A stretch of DNA of 13,179 bases from Lachnospiraceae bacterium (GCA_017964745.1 JAGCRJ010000218.1:1-13179), one strand, 5' to 3'. Shown: positions 1 to 7,005, counted from the stretch's first letter. Notes: a model not told the origin generated them from the sequence alone. Translations and numbers: made by a program.

Positions 1-335
1 CCTGCCGCAGCAAGTGATGCACCGCCGCCTGCGGTAACTTCGTATCCGGTGACATCCACCTTGGTGAATTCACCCTGGAGCATTATACATACGCCCGAAT
101 ATCCTTCGTCTTCAACAAGGATATTGGTTCCGTTTCCAAGTATTGAATAGGGAAGAAATTTCTTCCTGACACATGTGAGGACCTTTCTGAGCTCCTCAAC
201 ATTGTGCACTTCCACGATACAGAGTGCGTTTCCTCCGGTCCTGAAAGAACAACAATCGGACATCGGAGAATCCGGATGGACATATCTTTCATCGAGATGT
301 TCTGATAAAAGTGCCGCTATTTCCTTTCCGGTCAT
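1..335 (-). CDS. murB: MurB, UDP-N-acetylenolpyruvoylglucosamine reductase (N-terminal part, cut by window edge)
   Basis: MurB is the cytoplasmic FAD enzyme that reduces UDP-GlcNAc-enolpyruvate to UDP-MurNAc with NADPH, an early step of peptidoglycan synthesis. Only the first 111 codons are present; the reading frame is still open at base 1. Visible family features of the FAD-binding domain are SFRTGGNA (residues 30-37), LGNGTNILV (66-74, the FAD pyrophosphate-binding loop) and VTAGGGASLA (100-109). The active-site serine and glutamate of the C-terminal half lie outside the window. The ATG at 333-335 is preceded, 7 bases away, by a strong GAGAGGAG ribosome-binding site. The gene follows the ROK glucokinase by 72 bases, enough for its own promoter and leader. 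hprK, glucokinase and murB are often neighbours in Clostridia, which agrees with the call. Identity is clear from the motifs; only completeness is unknown. Confidence 0.93.
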   Translation of the reverse strand, partial: MTGKEIAALLSEHLDERYVHPDSPMSDCCSFRTGGNALCIVEVHNVEELRKVLTCVRKKFLPYSILGNGTNILVEDEGYSGVCIMLQGEFTKVDVTGYEVTAGGGASLAAA

Positions 336-350
336 AAAAAAACTCCTCTC

Positions 351-368
351 CGCACCCTTTCGGGTGCA
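351..368 (-). other. Leader hairpin with GAAA tetraloop upstream of murB
   Basis: On the minus strand GCACCC and GGGTGC (352-357 and 362-367) form a perfect 6-bp stem closed by a GAAA (GNRA) loop. A U-G wobble pair at 368/351 extends it; that pair is possible only in minus-strand RNA. The murB ribosome-binding site begins at the foot of the stem. No T-run follows directly and the gene start is 15 bases away, so it does not look like a terminator. It may stabilise the mRNA or tune translation of murB. That role is inferred. Confidence 0.5.
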
Positions 369-383
369 CTCGGTTTCCCTAAT

Positions 384-412
384 ACTATACTATAAACTGA
401 GTTTTTCTTAAA
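384..412 (-). promoter_or_regulatory. Possible sigma-A-type promoter for murB
   Basis: Two overlapping TATAGT hexamers (384-389 and 389-394), each 5/6 to the -10 consensus, lie in the glucokinase-murB gap. The lower one is 17 bases from TTTAAG (407-412), a poor -35 match (3/6) that overlaps the glucokinase stop. Transcription would begin just before the leader hairpin. Read-through from the upstream operon is an equally good explanation for murB expression. Confidence 0.3.
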
Positions 413-1355
413 TATCGGATAATAACATTCCGGCACATCCGTAGATGCCCGCATCGTTTCCGAGAGTTGCGAGGGCAAACCGGGCGCCCTTGCAGGGAGG
501 GAATACATATTTTACAAATTCGGGTGCGACAAAGGAAAGAAGGATCTCTCCGGCCTTGGATACACCGCCGCCGATAACGAAGATCTCGGGATTGACGACA
601 TCGGCAACAGATGCAAGTCCCTTTCCGAGATAGCTTCCGAACTCCTCAGCAATCTCGATCGCAACCTCATCACCTGCCTTGACCGCATCGAATACAGCCT
701 TTGCATCGAGGTTTTCTACATTCCTTAAAGAGGTTGCCTTGTCATCCTTGGCAAGTCTTCTTCTTGCAAGACGAGCGATACCTGTTGCGGATGCATACTG
801 CTCGAGACATCCCGTGTGTCCGCAGTTGCACTTTTCTTCCTCGCCGTCCGCAACCCTGATATGACCTATCTCTCCGGCCGCTCCGGTAGCTCCGGTGATA
901 AGCTTTCCGCCGATTATGACACCGCCGCCTACGCCTGTTCCAAGGGTTACGGCTACGACATTCTTATGTCCCTTTCCGCCGCCCTTCATCATCTCACCGT
1001 AAGCTGCGACATTCGCGTCATTTCCCGCGATGACTTTGATGCCGCCGAGCTTTTCTTCCATTGCGGTCCTGAGATTGAAAACATCCCATCCGAGGTTTAC
1101 CGCACCGCCGGTCATGACACCGTCTTCGTCAACCGCTCCGGGAGCGCCGACTCCGACACCGATGCAGTCTGCCTTGTCGATGCCCTTTTCCTGCATCTTG
1201 GCAAGAATGCTTGCGCATACATCTCTGACAATGTTCTTACCCTTGTCGGTCTTATCGGTGGGGATCTCCCACTTATCGATCAGGTTGATCTGATCGTCAA
1301 AAAGTCCGAGTTTTACGGTGGTTCCGCCTATGTCTGCTCCAAATACGTATTTCAT
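408..1355 (-). CDS. ROK-family glucokinase
   Basis: A 315-residue ROK (repressor, ORF, kinase) sugar kinase that probably phosphorylates glucose with ATP in the cytoplasm. The N-terminal phosphate loop is DIGGTT (residues 8-13). The catalytic aspartate is D113 in GNDAN, and the second phosphate motif is LGTGVGGG (138-145). ROK signatures follow: GEIGH (161-165) and CNCGHTGCLE (176-185), whose H165, C176, C178 and C183 are the expected zinc ligands. There is no N-terminal helix-turn-helix, so this is a kinase and not a ROK repressor. Length is normal for bacterial ROK glucokinases. Its ATG lies 5 bases after the hprK stop, and a purine-rich AGGGAG in the hprK end probably serves it, which indicates coupling. 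Placement after hprK links it to glycolytic flux sensing. Specificity for glucose over ManNAc or fructose is inferred from the family and context. Confidence 0.88.
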   Translation of the reverse strand: MKYVFGADIGGTTVKLGLFDDQINLIDKWEIPTDKTDKGKNIVRDVCASILAKMQEKGIDKADCIGVGVGAPGAVDEDGVMTGGAVNLGWDVFNLRTAMEEKLGGIKVIAGNDANVAAYGEMMKGGGKGHKNVVAVTLGTGVGGGVIIGGKLITGATGAAGEIGHIRVADGEEEKCNCGHTGCLEQYASATGIARLARRRLAKDDKATSLRNVENLDAKAVFDAVKAGDEVAIEIAEEFGSYLGKGLASVADVVNPEIFVIGGGVSKAGEILLSFVAPEFVKYVFPPCKGARFALATLGNDAGIYGCAGMLLSDI

Positions 1356-1360
1356 GATGC

Positions 1361-2314
1361 TTATTCTTCTCCCTCCTCTTCCTCTGCATGTTTCTTCGCA
1401 AGGGAAGCCTGGACTCTCTTATAAAGTTCCTCGGTCGCATTGTAACCCATCTGCTTCTGACGGTAGTTGACCGCTGCGGTCTCGCATATGACTGCAAGGT
1501 TACGGCCGGGTCTTACGGGAATGTTATGGCAAACCACCCTGACTCCGAGATACTCGATGTAGTTTTCTTCAAGTCCGAGCCTGTCGTAATCCTTATCCTT
1601 GTTCCAGTCCTCAAGCCTGATGACAAGATCGACCTGCTGCTGGTCCTTGACGCTCGATGCACCGAACAGTGCCTTCACATCAACGATGCCGATACCTCTG
1701 AGCTCTATGAAATGCTTGGTGATATCGGGAGCGCTTCCCACAAGGAGCGTATCCGAAAGCTTCCTGAGCTCGACCGCATCGTCCGTGACAAGACGGTGTC
1801 CTCTCTTGATGAGCTCCAGAGCCGCCTCGGATTTACCGATTCCGCTCTCGCCCGTTATCAGGACGCCTTCACCGTAACAGTCAACCAGAACGCCGTGAAC
1901 GCTGATCATGGGTGCCAGCTGTTCGTTGAGCCATCTGATAAGATCCGCGGTGAATCCCGATGTCGCTTCATTGGTAAGGAGTACGGGGATCCTGTACTTC
2001 TTCGCAAGCTCCATGAAGATCTCGTTGGGCTTAAGTCCCCTGCAGAAGATGATCGCGGGCATGGGATGCTCGAGGAACTTATCGTATGCCTCGAACTTCT
2101 GCTCGTCATCCAGAGCACTTTCCATATAGGAATACTCGACGTATCCGATTATCTGGATACGCGAAGGGTCGAAATACTCAAAGTACCCGGCTATCTGAAG
2201 TGCGGGCCTGTTGATATCGGGCTGCGTGATCCGGATCCTTGTTACGTCCACCTCGGGAGTGAGATTCGTAAGATTCATCCTCTCGATAACTTTGGTCAGT
2301 TTGACACTTGCCAT
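1361..2314 (-). CDS. hprK: HPr kinase/phosphorylase
   Basis: HprK/P phosphorylates and dephosphorylates Ser46 of the PTS carrier HPr. P-Ser-HPr works with CcpA in carbon catabolite repression and also slows sugar import. From the start chosen here the protein has 317 residues. H140 in SVHGV, the Walker A GESGIGKS (155-162, K161), the acid pair D178-D179 in VTDDAV, the FIELRGIGI signature (202-210) and the VRPGRN stretch (267-272) match the catalytic core. The frame is open upstream to 2335, but the ATG at 2312-2314 shares its A with the thioredoxin TGA (TGATG) and has GAGGAG 8 bases before it, so I take this start over the upstream ATG. The C-terminus is a short acidic run (E311-E317). No ptsH or ccpA gene is in the window. 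Confidence 0.95.
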   Translation of the reverse strand: MASVKLTKVIERMNLTNLTPEVDVTRIRITQPDINRPALQIAGYFEYFDPSRIQIIGYVEYSYMESALDDEQKFEAYDKFLEHPMPAIIFCRGLKPNEIFMELAKKYRIPVLLTNEATSGFTADLIRWLNEQLAPMISVHGVLVDCYGEGVLITGESGIGKSEAALELIKRGHRLVTDDAVELRKLSDTLLVGSAPDITKHFIELRGIGIVDVKALFGASSVKDQQQVDLVIRLEDWNKDKDYDRLGLEENYIEYLGVRVVCHNIPVRPGRNLAVICETAAVNYRQKQMGYNATEELYKRVQASLAKKHAEEEEGEE

Positions 2315-2631
2315 CAGATGTTCTCCTCGATCCATTTTTTAAACTGATCGGGGCTGACTGCTCCGACCTGGTTTGCTGCGGGCTTTCCGTCCTTGAAAAG
2401 AATGAAATTCGGAATGCTCATGATGTCATACTTTTCGGCAATGGCATCGTTATCATCGATATTGCATTTGCAGACCTTGATCTGCGCGCTCATCTCCTCG
2501 CCGATCTGATCGACGACGGGAGACATCATCTTGCAGGGACCGCACCAGTCTGCAAAAAAGTCAACGAGTACGGGGAGTGAGGATTCAAGTACTTCTTTTT
2601 CAAAATTCTCAAGGTTTACTTCGAGTGCCAT
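2314..2631 (-). CDS. trxA: Thioredoxin
   Basis: A 105-residue thioredoxin, the usual length, that reduces protein disulfides in the cytoplasm. The active site is W29-C30-G31-P32-C33 in DWCGPC, and the cis-proline is P74 in SIPNF. The chosen ATG (2629-2631) has AAAGGAG 5 bases upstream. An ATG five codons earlier (2644-2646) overlaps the trmB stop as ATGA but lacks a well-spaced ribosome-binding site and would add an unneeded MKGET extension. The stop overlaps the hprK start. Two extra cysteines (C54 and C56 in KVCKCNID) lie in the strand after the active-site helix. Being one of several thioredoxins in the cell is likely, so the symbol is tentative. Confidence 0.92.
   Translation of the reverse strand: MALEVNLENFEKEVLESSLPVLVDFFADWCGPCKMMSPVVDQIGEEMSAQIKVCKCNIDDNDAIAEKYDIMSIPNFILFKDGKPAANQVGAVSPDQFKKWIEENI
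2323..2328 (-). promoter_or_regulatory. Ribosome-binding site deciding the hprK start
   Basis: GAGGAG, encoded within the last codons of the thioredoxin gene, lies 8 bases before the ATG at 2312-2314. It favours that ATG over the in-frame ATG seven codons upstream, which would sit about 13 codons deep inside trx. The TGATG junction suggests termination-coupled initiation. Confidence 0.6.
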
Positions 2632-2636
2632 AGTCT

Positions 2637-2643
2637 CTCCTTT
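2637..2643 (-). promoter_or_regulatory. Ribosome-binding site deciding the trx start
   Basis: AAAGGAG spans the trmB stop region and lies 5 bases before the ATG at 2629-2631. It supports the 105-residue form over the 110-residue form. Confidence 0.6.
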
Positions 2644-3290
2644 CATTTCCTGCTGATAATATATTTACATATCGGGTTACCCATCGAAGAGAATCTCTCT
2701 TCGTATTCGGTCATAACGTTGCCCTCTAGAAGGGCGGGATCGGCGTGAAGATCGCAGGTTATAAGATCCGCCTTCCACTTCGTATCCTCCAGCTGTTCGA
2801 CTGCCCAGTCAAAAAGAACACGGTTGTCGGTCTTGAATTCTATCCTTCCGCCGTCAACTAATATCTTATCATATCTTGCCAGGAATTCGCGAGAAGGAAG
2901 ACGTCTTTTTGCATGTCTGTCCTTGGGCCAGGGATCCGAGAAATTAAGATAGATCCTGTCGACCTCACCCGGTGCGAAAACATCCGCGATCGTTTCCGCA
3001 TCCATCCTTACAAATCGAAGGTTTGGCTTCGGATCCTCCTCCATCTTCTGCACCGCACGAAGAAGGACCGCGGAGTATTTCTCTATTCCGATGTAATTGA
3101 TGTCAGGGTTTTGCAGCGCCAGCTCGTGCAGGAAACGTCCCTTTCCCATACCTATCTCGATACGGATGGGAGCGGGCTTTTCAAACCTTTCGTTCCACTT
3201 CCCCGCGGTCTGAACCAGCTCCTCCTCGGGGATCACATATTCGCTGTCTGCGATCCTTTCCCTGCATCCGGGAACATTCTTAAGTCTCAT
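2643..3290 (-). CDS. trmB: tRNA (guanine-N7-)-methyltransferase TrmB
   Basis: A 215-residue SAM-dependent methyltransferase that makes m7G46 in the variable loop of tRNAs. The SAM-binding motif I is EIGMGKG (45-51). The family-specific LNFSDPWPK (115-123) holds the catalytic aspartate region. FKTDN (152-156) and TEYEERF (204-210) also match TrmB. The N-terminus MRLKNVPG resembles TrmB proteins from other Firmicutes and supports the start. Its ATG overlaps the stop of the upstream carboxypeptidase-like gene as ATGA. The nearest purine-rich site (AAGGAG) is about 15 bases off, so coupling probably drives initiation. Unlike its neighbours it uses CTG for several leucines (for example the three in FLHELALQ), a local codon-use feature I do not read as transfer. 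Confidence 0.95.
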   Translation of the reverse strand: MRLKNVPGCRERIADSEYVIPEEELVQTAGKWNERFEKPAPIRIEIGMGKGRFLHELALQNPDINYIGIEKYSAVLLRAVQKMEEDPKPNLRFVRMDAETIADVFAPGEVDRIYLNFSDPWPKDRHAKRRLPSREFLARYDKILVDGGRIEFKTDNRVLFDWAVEQLEDTKWKADLITCDLHADPALLEGNVMTEYEERFSSMGNPICKYIISRK

Positions 3291-4723
3291 TTCGGTTTTC
3301 TGAAACTCCTTCCGGCGAAGATGCTCTTCTTACGTTCTTTTCTGTACTGTCTTCTCCAGTTGGGGTGTACCTTTCTGTATTTTTTGTACTGCTTTCCGAT
3401 CAGATATATAAGCCCGAGGCCCGCTGCGATAACGGCACTTATCTTCGCGACCTTGGCAATGTTGATGAAGACGAATGTCTTGCCGGGCTTTTCCTCTTCG
3501 GGAGCCGTCTCGGGAGCTGCAGTGCTGAAATCATAAGCATCCGAAGGTTCACCGAAAAGTATCGAGCATTTTCCGAGATAAACTCCCTGGTATGAATAGA
3601 TTATCCTGGCGGCTTCGCTTTCGGGAACGTTCTCATAGGTGATCCTGCTCTGAAGATCCGTAAATTCCACAGTCAGAGGAAGAACCACGTAATCCTTCTT
3701 GTCCAGAGAGAGCATGGGCCTCGAATCGCCCATTATATCGGTGGTTTCGTAGGATCCGACACCCGAGCCGACATTGTATGACTTCTCATTTTCGGATGCG
3801 TTCACAAGCGCAAAATCGGAAAATCCGTAATTGAACAGATTGATCGCATCCTCGTATCTTTCCTCGTTTCCGTCATCGAGTATGACGACGATCAGCTTCA
3901 TTCCGTCCTTTTCCGCACCGGCGATGAGACAGTATCCGGCTTCCTCGGTATATCCCGTTCTCGCGCCTATCAGATACGGATATTCATAGGTACCGCCTAT
4001 AGCCATCCTGTTTCCGTTGTGCTCTATGATCTCATCCTTCTGGAATTCGGTGGGATAAAGGTGGAGGTTCTTCTGGAGCGAGTATTTGCATAAAAGCTCG
4101 TTATCGAAAAAGTCCCTTCCGATCAGAGCCATGTCGTATGCGGTAGTGTAGTGGTCTTCGGAATGAAGTCCCACGGGATTGGCAAAGGAAGTCTCCTTGC
4201 ATCCGAGCGCCGCAGCCCTCGAATTCATCATTGCAACGAACGAATCCCTCGATCCTCCGCCCACGTGCTCGGCAAGAGCAAAGCCGCACTCTGCCGCACC
4301 CCTTATCAGTATCGCCTGAAGGCATTCGCTCACGGTAAGGGACTCACCGGGATCTATCGCGATATTGACGACACCCGAAGGAACATCCCTTACGGCAGCG
4401 GTCGAAAACTCAACACGTTCGTCAAGGTCACAGTTTTCCGCGGCGAGCATGCTCGTCATGACAGCGGTAAGTGCTGCGGGATAGCATTTTTCGTGAATGT
4501 TCTTCGCATACAGCACAACGCCTGTCGACTCTTCCATGAGTATCACGGATCTGCCGTTCGTCTCGGGTGCCTTGGGCCAGTTTACCGTATATTCGGACGG
4601 AACCGCTTCCGATGCCATTACCTGCATCGGGAATGAAAGCAGCAGGATAATAACAAGAGGCAGAGTAAATACCCCGCCCCCTATTTTTCTTATTTTACTG
4701 TAGAAGCTGTTCTTCCTCTGCAT
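3287..4723 (-). CDS. S11 D-Ala-D-Ala carboxypeptidase homologue lacking catalytic residues (probable pseudoenzyme)
   Basis: A 478-residue exported protein of the PBP5/DacF type (peptidase S11), whose active members trim the last D-Ala from peptidoglycan stems. The signal peptide spans about residues 12-37, with probable cleavage near VMA-SEA. The S11 domain runs to about 300 and a beta-rich PBP5-C-like region follows (about 315-395). A membrane helix (about 426-452) and a strongly basic cytoplasmic tail (454-478) end the protein. The catalytic residues are missing. The SxxK motif reads PAALTAVMT, so Ser is A84 and Lys is A87. The SxN position reads GAA, so Ser is G142 and Asn is A144. KTG reads R255-T-G. 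Flanking family sequence is well kept (FANPVGLH, TAYDMALIGRDFF, TGYTEEAGYCLIAGA), and the frame is intact. A structural, peptidoglycan-binding or regulatory role is therefore more likely than carboxypeptidase activity. It starts 3 bases after ftsH without a ribosome-binding site. Confidence 0.88.
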   Translation of the reverse strand: MQRKNSFYSKIRKIGGGVFTLPLVIILLLSFPMQVMASEAVPSEYTVNWPKAPETNGRSVILMEESTGVVLYAKNIHEKCYPAALTAVMTSMLAAENCDLDERVEFSTAAVRDVPSGVVNIAIDPGESLTVSECLQAILIRGAAECGFALAEHVGGGSRDSFVAMMNSRAAALGCKETSFANPVGLHSEDHYTTAYDMALIGRDFFDNELLCKYSLQKNLHLYPTEFQKDEIIEHNGNRMAIGGTYEYPYLIGARTGYTEEAGYCLIAGAEKDGMKLIVVILDDGNEERYEDAINLFNYGFSDFALVNASENEKSYNVGSGVGSYETTDIMGDSRPMLSLDKKDYVVLPLTVEFTDLQSRITYENVPESEAARIIYSYQGVYLGKCSILFGEPSDAYDFSTAAPETAPEEEKPGKTFVFINIAKVAKISAVIAAGLGLIYLIGKQYKKYRKVHPNWRRQYRKERKKSIFAGRSFRKPK

Positions 4724-4726
4724 TTA

Positions 4727-6913
4727 TCAGATTGAATGATTTGAAAAGATTCCTACGTCGGGACCTCCGTCAGGCGGAAGCTCATCGATGCCCTTTGCGG
4801 CATCCTCCGCGGTAACGTCACCGTCCGCGGCAGTCTCCTCCGCTTTTTCTCCGGCTTCATCTTTGCTGTCACTGTCTGCCGATGCATCGGCCTTGCCGGC
4901 GGAATCCGCACCGGACTCCTCAGCCTTTTCGGATGACTCTTCGGAAGCAGGCTTCTTCTCTTCCTCTGCGGGCTCGGGAATTCCCTTCTCCTTGCGGAAG
5001 ATCTGCATGAACTCCTTGCCGGTGATGGTCTCTTTTTCGATGAGGTAAGCGGCAAGCTTATCCATCAGCTCGCGGTCGCCCCGGAGCATCTCCTTGGCCT
5101 TGTCATAAGCCTTTTTGAGCATCTTGACGACTTCTTCGTCTATTGCAGCAGCTGTCTGATCGGAGCAGTTGAGTGATGTGCGTCCCTCGAGATACTGGCT
5201 CTCAACGGTTGCAAATCCCGCAAGTCCGAATCTTTCGCTCATACCGAAACGGGTGATCATATTCTTGGCGATCGAGGTAGCCTTTTCGATATCGTTGGCG
5301 GCGCCGGTCGTTACATTTCCGAATACGATCTCCTCCGCGGCACGTCCGCCGAGTGCGGATACTATCATATTCTCAAGCTCTTCCTTGGAATTTAAGTACT
5401 TCTCTTCCTCAGGAACCTGCATTACATATCCGAGTGCTCCCATAGTCCTGGGAACGATGGTGATCTTCTGGACGGGCTCAGAGTTTTTCTGGAGCGCGGT
5501 GATGAGCGCATGTCCGACCTCGTGATAGGAAACGATCTTCCTTTCCTCGGCGCTCATGATACGGTCCTTCTTTTCCTTACCTACGAGAACCTGCTCGACG
5601 GCATTGAAAAGGTCCTTCTGGCAGACATACTCCCTGCCTTCCTTGACCGCGTTGATCGCAGCTTCGTTGATCATGTTAGCAAGGTCCGAACCTACGGCAC
5701 CGCTGGTCGCAAGTGCGATGGCATCGAGATCCACGCTCTCATCCATCTTGACGTCCTTGGCATGAACCTTGAGAATCTCGACTCTTCCCTTAAGATCGGG
5801 CTTATCTACGATGATACGCCTGTCGAAACGTCCGGGTCTCAAGAGTGCCTTATCAAGTATCTCGGGACGGTTTGTCGCACCGAGTATCAGGATACCCTTT
5901 GATGAATCGAATCCGTCCATCTCGGACAGAAGCTGGTTCAGGGTCTGTTCTCTTTCTTCGTTTCCGCCGCCGTACTTGGAATCACGGCTTCTTCCTATCG
6001 CATCGATCTCATCGATGAAGATGATGCAGGGTGCGTTCTTGGTAGCTTCCTTGAAAAGGTCCCTTACTCTCGATGCACCGACACCGACGTAGAGCTCGAT
6101 GAAATCGGAACCTGTCAGTGAAAAGAAGGGAACATGTGCTTCGCCCGCAACAGCCTTGGCAAGAAGGGTCTTACCTGTTCCGGGAGGGCCTACGAGAAGT
6201 GCGCCCTTGGGAAGTCTTGCACCGATGCCCGAATATTTACCGGGATTGTGGAGGAAATCAACGACCTCGACGAGGGATTCCTTCGCTTCGTCCTCACCCG
6301 CCACATCCTTGAATGTGACTCCGGTCTCCTTCTGTACGTATACCTTCGCATTGCTCTTTCCGACGCCCATGGGACCGCCGCTTCCGCCCATCCTTCTCAT
6401 AAGGAATGATGCGAGGAGCCAGAGGAGGATAACGGGAAGAACGACTCCCACGAATATCTCGGTAAGAAGTCCCGACGAAGAGCTTACGATCCTCTGTCCG
6501 GATACACCGTGTGCTTCGAGCCTTTCCATGAGGTTATCCATGGATTCCATGAGCCTTGTGGTGTAGACTCTCTCGTTCTGGATCTGGATAAGGTATGCAT
6601 ACTGCTCGAGCTTGGAGGTATCCGCTCCGGGACTTTCGGTATCCGAATCCTGAAGGATGGCATCCATCTTGAGCGTTACGGTAAGCTCCGCATTCTCCGC
6701 ATCAAGTTCGACCGCCTCAACCCTGTCCTGCTCGAGATCGTCAAGGAACTCTGTATATTCCTTGGTCTGTGTCGAGCCGTTGCCTCCGAAGATCATGTTG
6801 TAGAAAAGAAAGATCACGACAACGGTGCACAGTGCGGCGAGGATCATCATCCAGGAATTGTTCCTGCCGCCTGTTGGTCTCTTGTTATTCTGGTTCTGCT
6901 GATTGTTTTCCAA
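4727..6913 (-). CDS. ftsH: ATP-dependent zinc metalloprotease FtsH
   Basis: A 728-residue membrane AAA+ protease that extracts and degrades misassembled membrane proteins and some cytoplasmic regulators, acting as a hexamer. Order: short Asn/Gln-rich N-terminus, membrane helix 21-43, extracytoplasmic region 44-150, second helix 153-173, AAA module and M41 protease. Walker A is GPPGTGKT (242-249), Walker B IIFIDE (297-302), and the second region of homology spans 345-366. The zinc site is HEVGH (464-468), with D541 in GAANDIEKAT as third ligand. The pore loop reads YVG (275-277) where FVG is usual, keeping an aromatic. About 80 residues after 648 form an acidic, Ala/Ser/Glu/Asp-rich tail with no fold I recognise. 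The start codon is TTG (6911-6913), with GGAG 9 bases upstream; the first ATG would cut into the first membrane helix. Confidence 0.96.
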   Translation of the reverse strand: MENNQQNQNNKRPTGGRNNSWMMILAALCTVVVIFLFYNMIFGGNGSTQTKEYTEFLDDLEQDRVEAVELDAENAELTVTLKMDAILQDSDTESPGADTSKLEQYAYLIQIQNERVYTTRLMESMDNLMERLEAHGVSGQRIVSSSSGLLTEIFVGVVLPVILLWLLASFLMRRMGGSGGPMGVGKSNAKVYVQKETGVTFKDVAGEDEAKESLVEVVDFLHNPGKYSGIGARLPKGALLVGPPGTGKTLLAKAVAGEAHVPFFSLTGSDFIELYVGVGASRVRDLFKEATKNAPCIIFIDEIDAIGRSRDSKYGGGNEEREQTLNQLLSEMDGFDSSKGILILGATNRPEILDKALLRPGRFDRRIIVDKPDLKGRVEILKVHAKDVKMDESVDLDAIALATSGAVGSDLANMINEAAINAVKEGREYVCQKDLFNAVEQVLVGKEKKDRIMSAEERKIVSYHEVGHALITALQKNSEPVQKITIVPRTMGALGYVMQVPEEEKYLNSKEELENMIVSALGGRAAEEIVFGNVTTGAANDIEKATSIAKNMITRFGMSERFGLAGFATVESQYLEGRTSLNCSDQTAAAIDEEVVKMLKKAYDKAKEMLRGDRELMDKLAAYLIEKETITGKEFMQIFRKEKGIPEPAEEEKKPASEESSEKAEESGADSAGKADASADSDSKDEAGEKAEETAADGDVTAEDAAKGIDELPPDGGPDVGIFSNHSI

Positions 6914-6927
6914 AGTAAAAATCTCCG

Positions 6928-6945
6928 TGCCGCGTACCCGCGACA
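6928..6945 (-). other. Leader hairpin upstream of ftsH
   Basis: Minus-strand TGTCGCG and CGCGGCA pair over 7 bp around a GGTA loop (stem arms 6939-6945 and 6928-6934). One pair is a U-G wobble that exists only in minus-strand RNA, which favours a folded transcript over a DNA palindrome. The ftsH ribosome-binding site starts one base after the stem. This resembles the murB leader. A role in translation control or mRNA stability is inferred. Confidence 0.45.
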
Positions 6946-6976
6946 GCCTAAAAACACTGTATTTACACTATCTTTT

Positions 6977-7005
6977 ACTATAACATACCGAACTTCACAA
7001 GTAAA
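6977..7005 (-). promoter_or_regulatory. Probable sigma-A-type promoter for the ftsH operon
   Basis: A -10 TATAGT (6977-6982, 5/6) and a -35 TTTACT (7000-7005, 4/6) are separated by exactly 17 bases, in the only sizeable AT-rich gap before ftsH. The transcript would begin near 6970 and give a leader of about 57 bases that contains the hairpin at 6928-6945. No CtsR or CIRCE heat-shock operator is recognisable near it. Confidence 0.55.

Noticed and set aside
816..1424. A 202-codon open frame on the plus strand opposite the glucokinase
   Set aside because: It is antisense to a gene with intact ROK motifs and crosses the glucokinase/hprK junction; there is no family resemblance.
1388..2347. A 319-codon open frame on the plus strand opposite hprK
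   Set aside because: It mirrors hprK almost exactly, its translation resembles no family I know, and it is explained by the codon bias of the coding strand. hprK on the other strand has every expected motif and a good ribosome-binding site.
2314..2646. Thioredoxin starting at the ATG that overlaps the trmB stop
   Set aside because: It lacks a well-spaced ribosome-binding site, while the ATG five codons later has AAAGGAG at good spacing and gives the usual 105 residues.
3287..4723. Calling the S11 homologue a pseudogene
   Set aside because: The frame is full length, with signal peptide, conserved flanking motifs, membrane helix and overlapping junctions to its neighbours. Only catalytic residues are replaced, which points to a pseudoenzyme.
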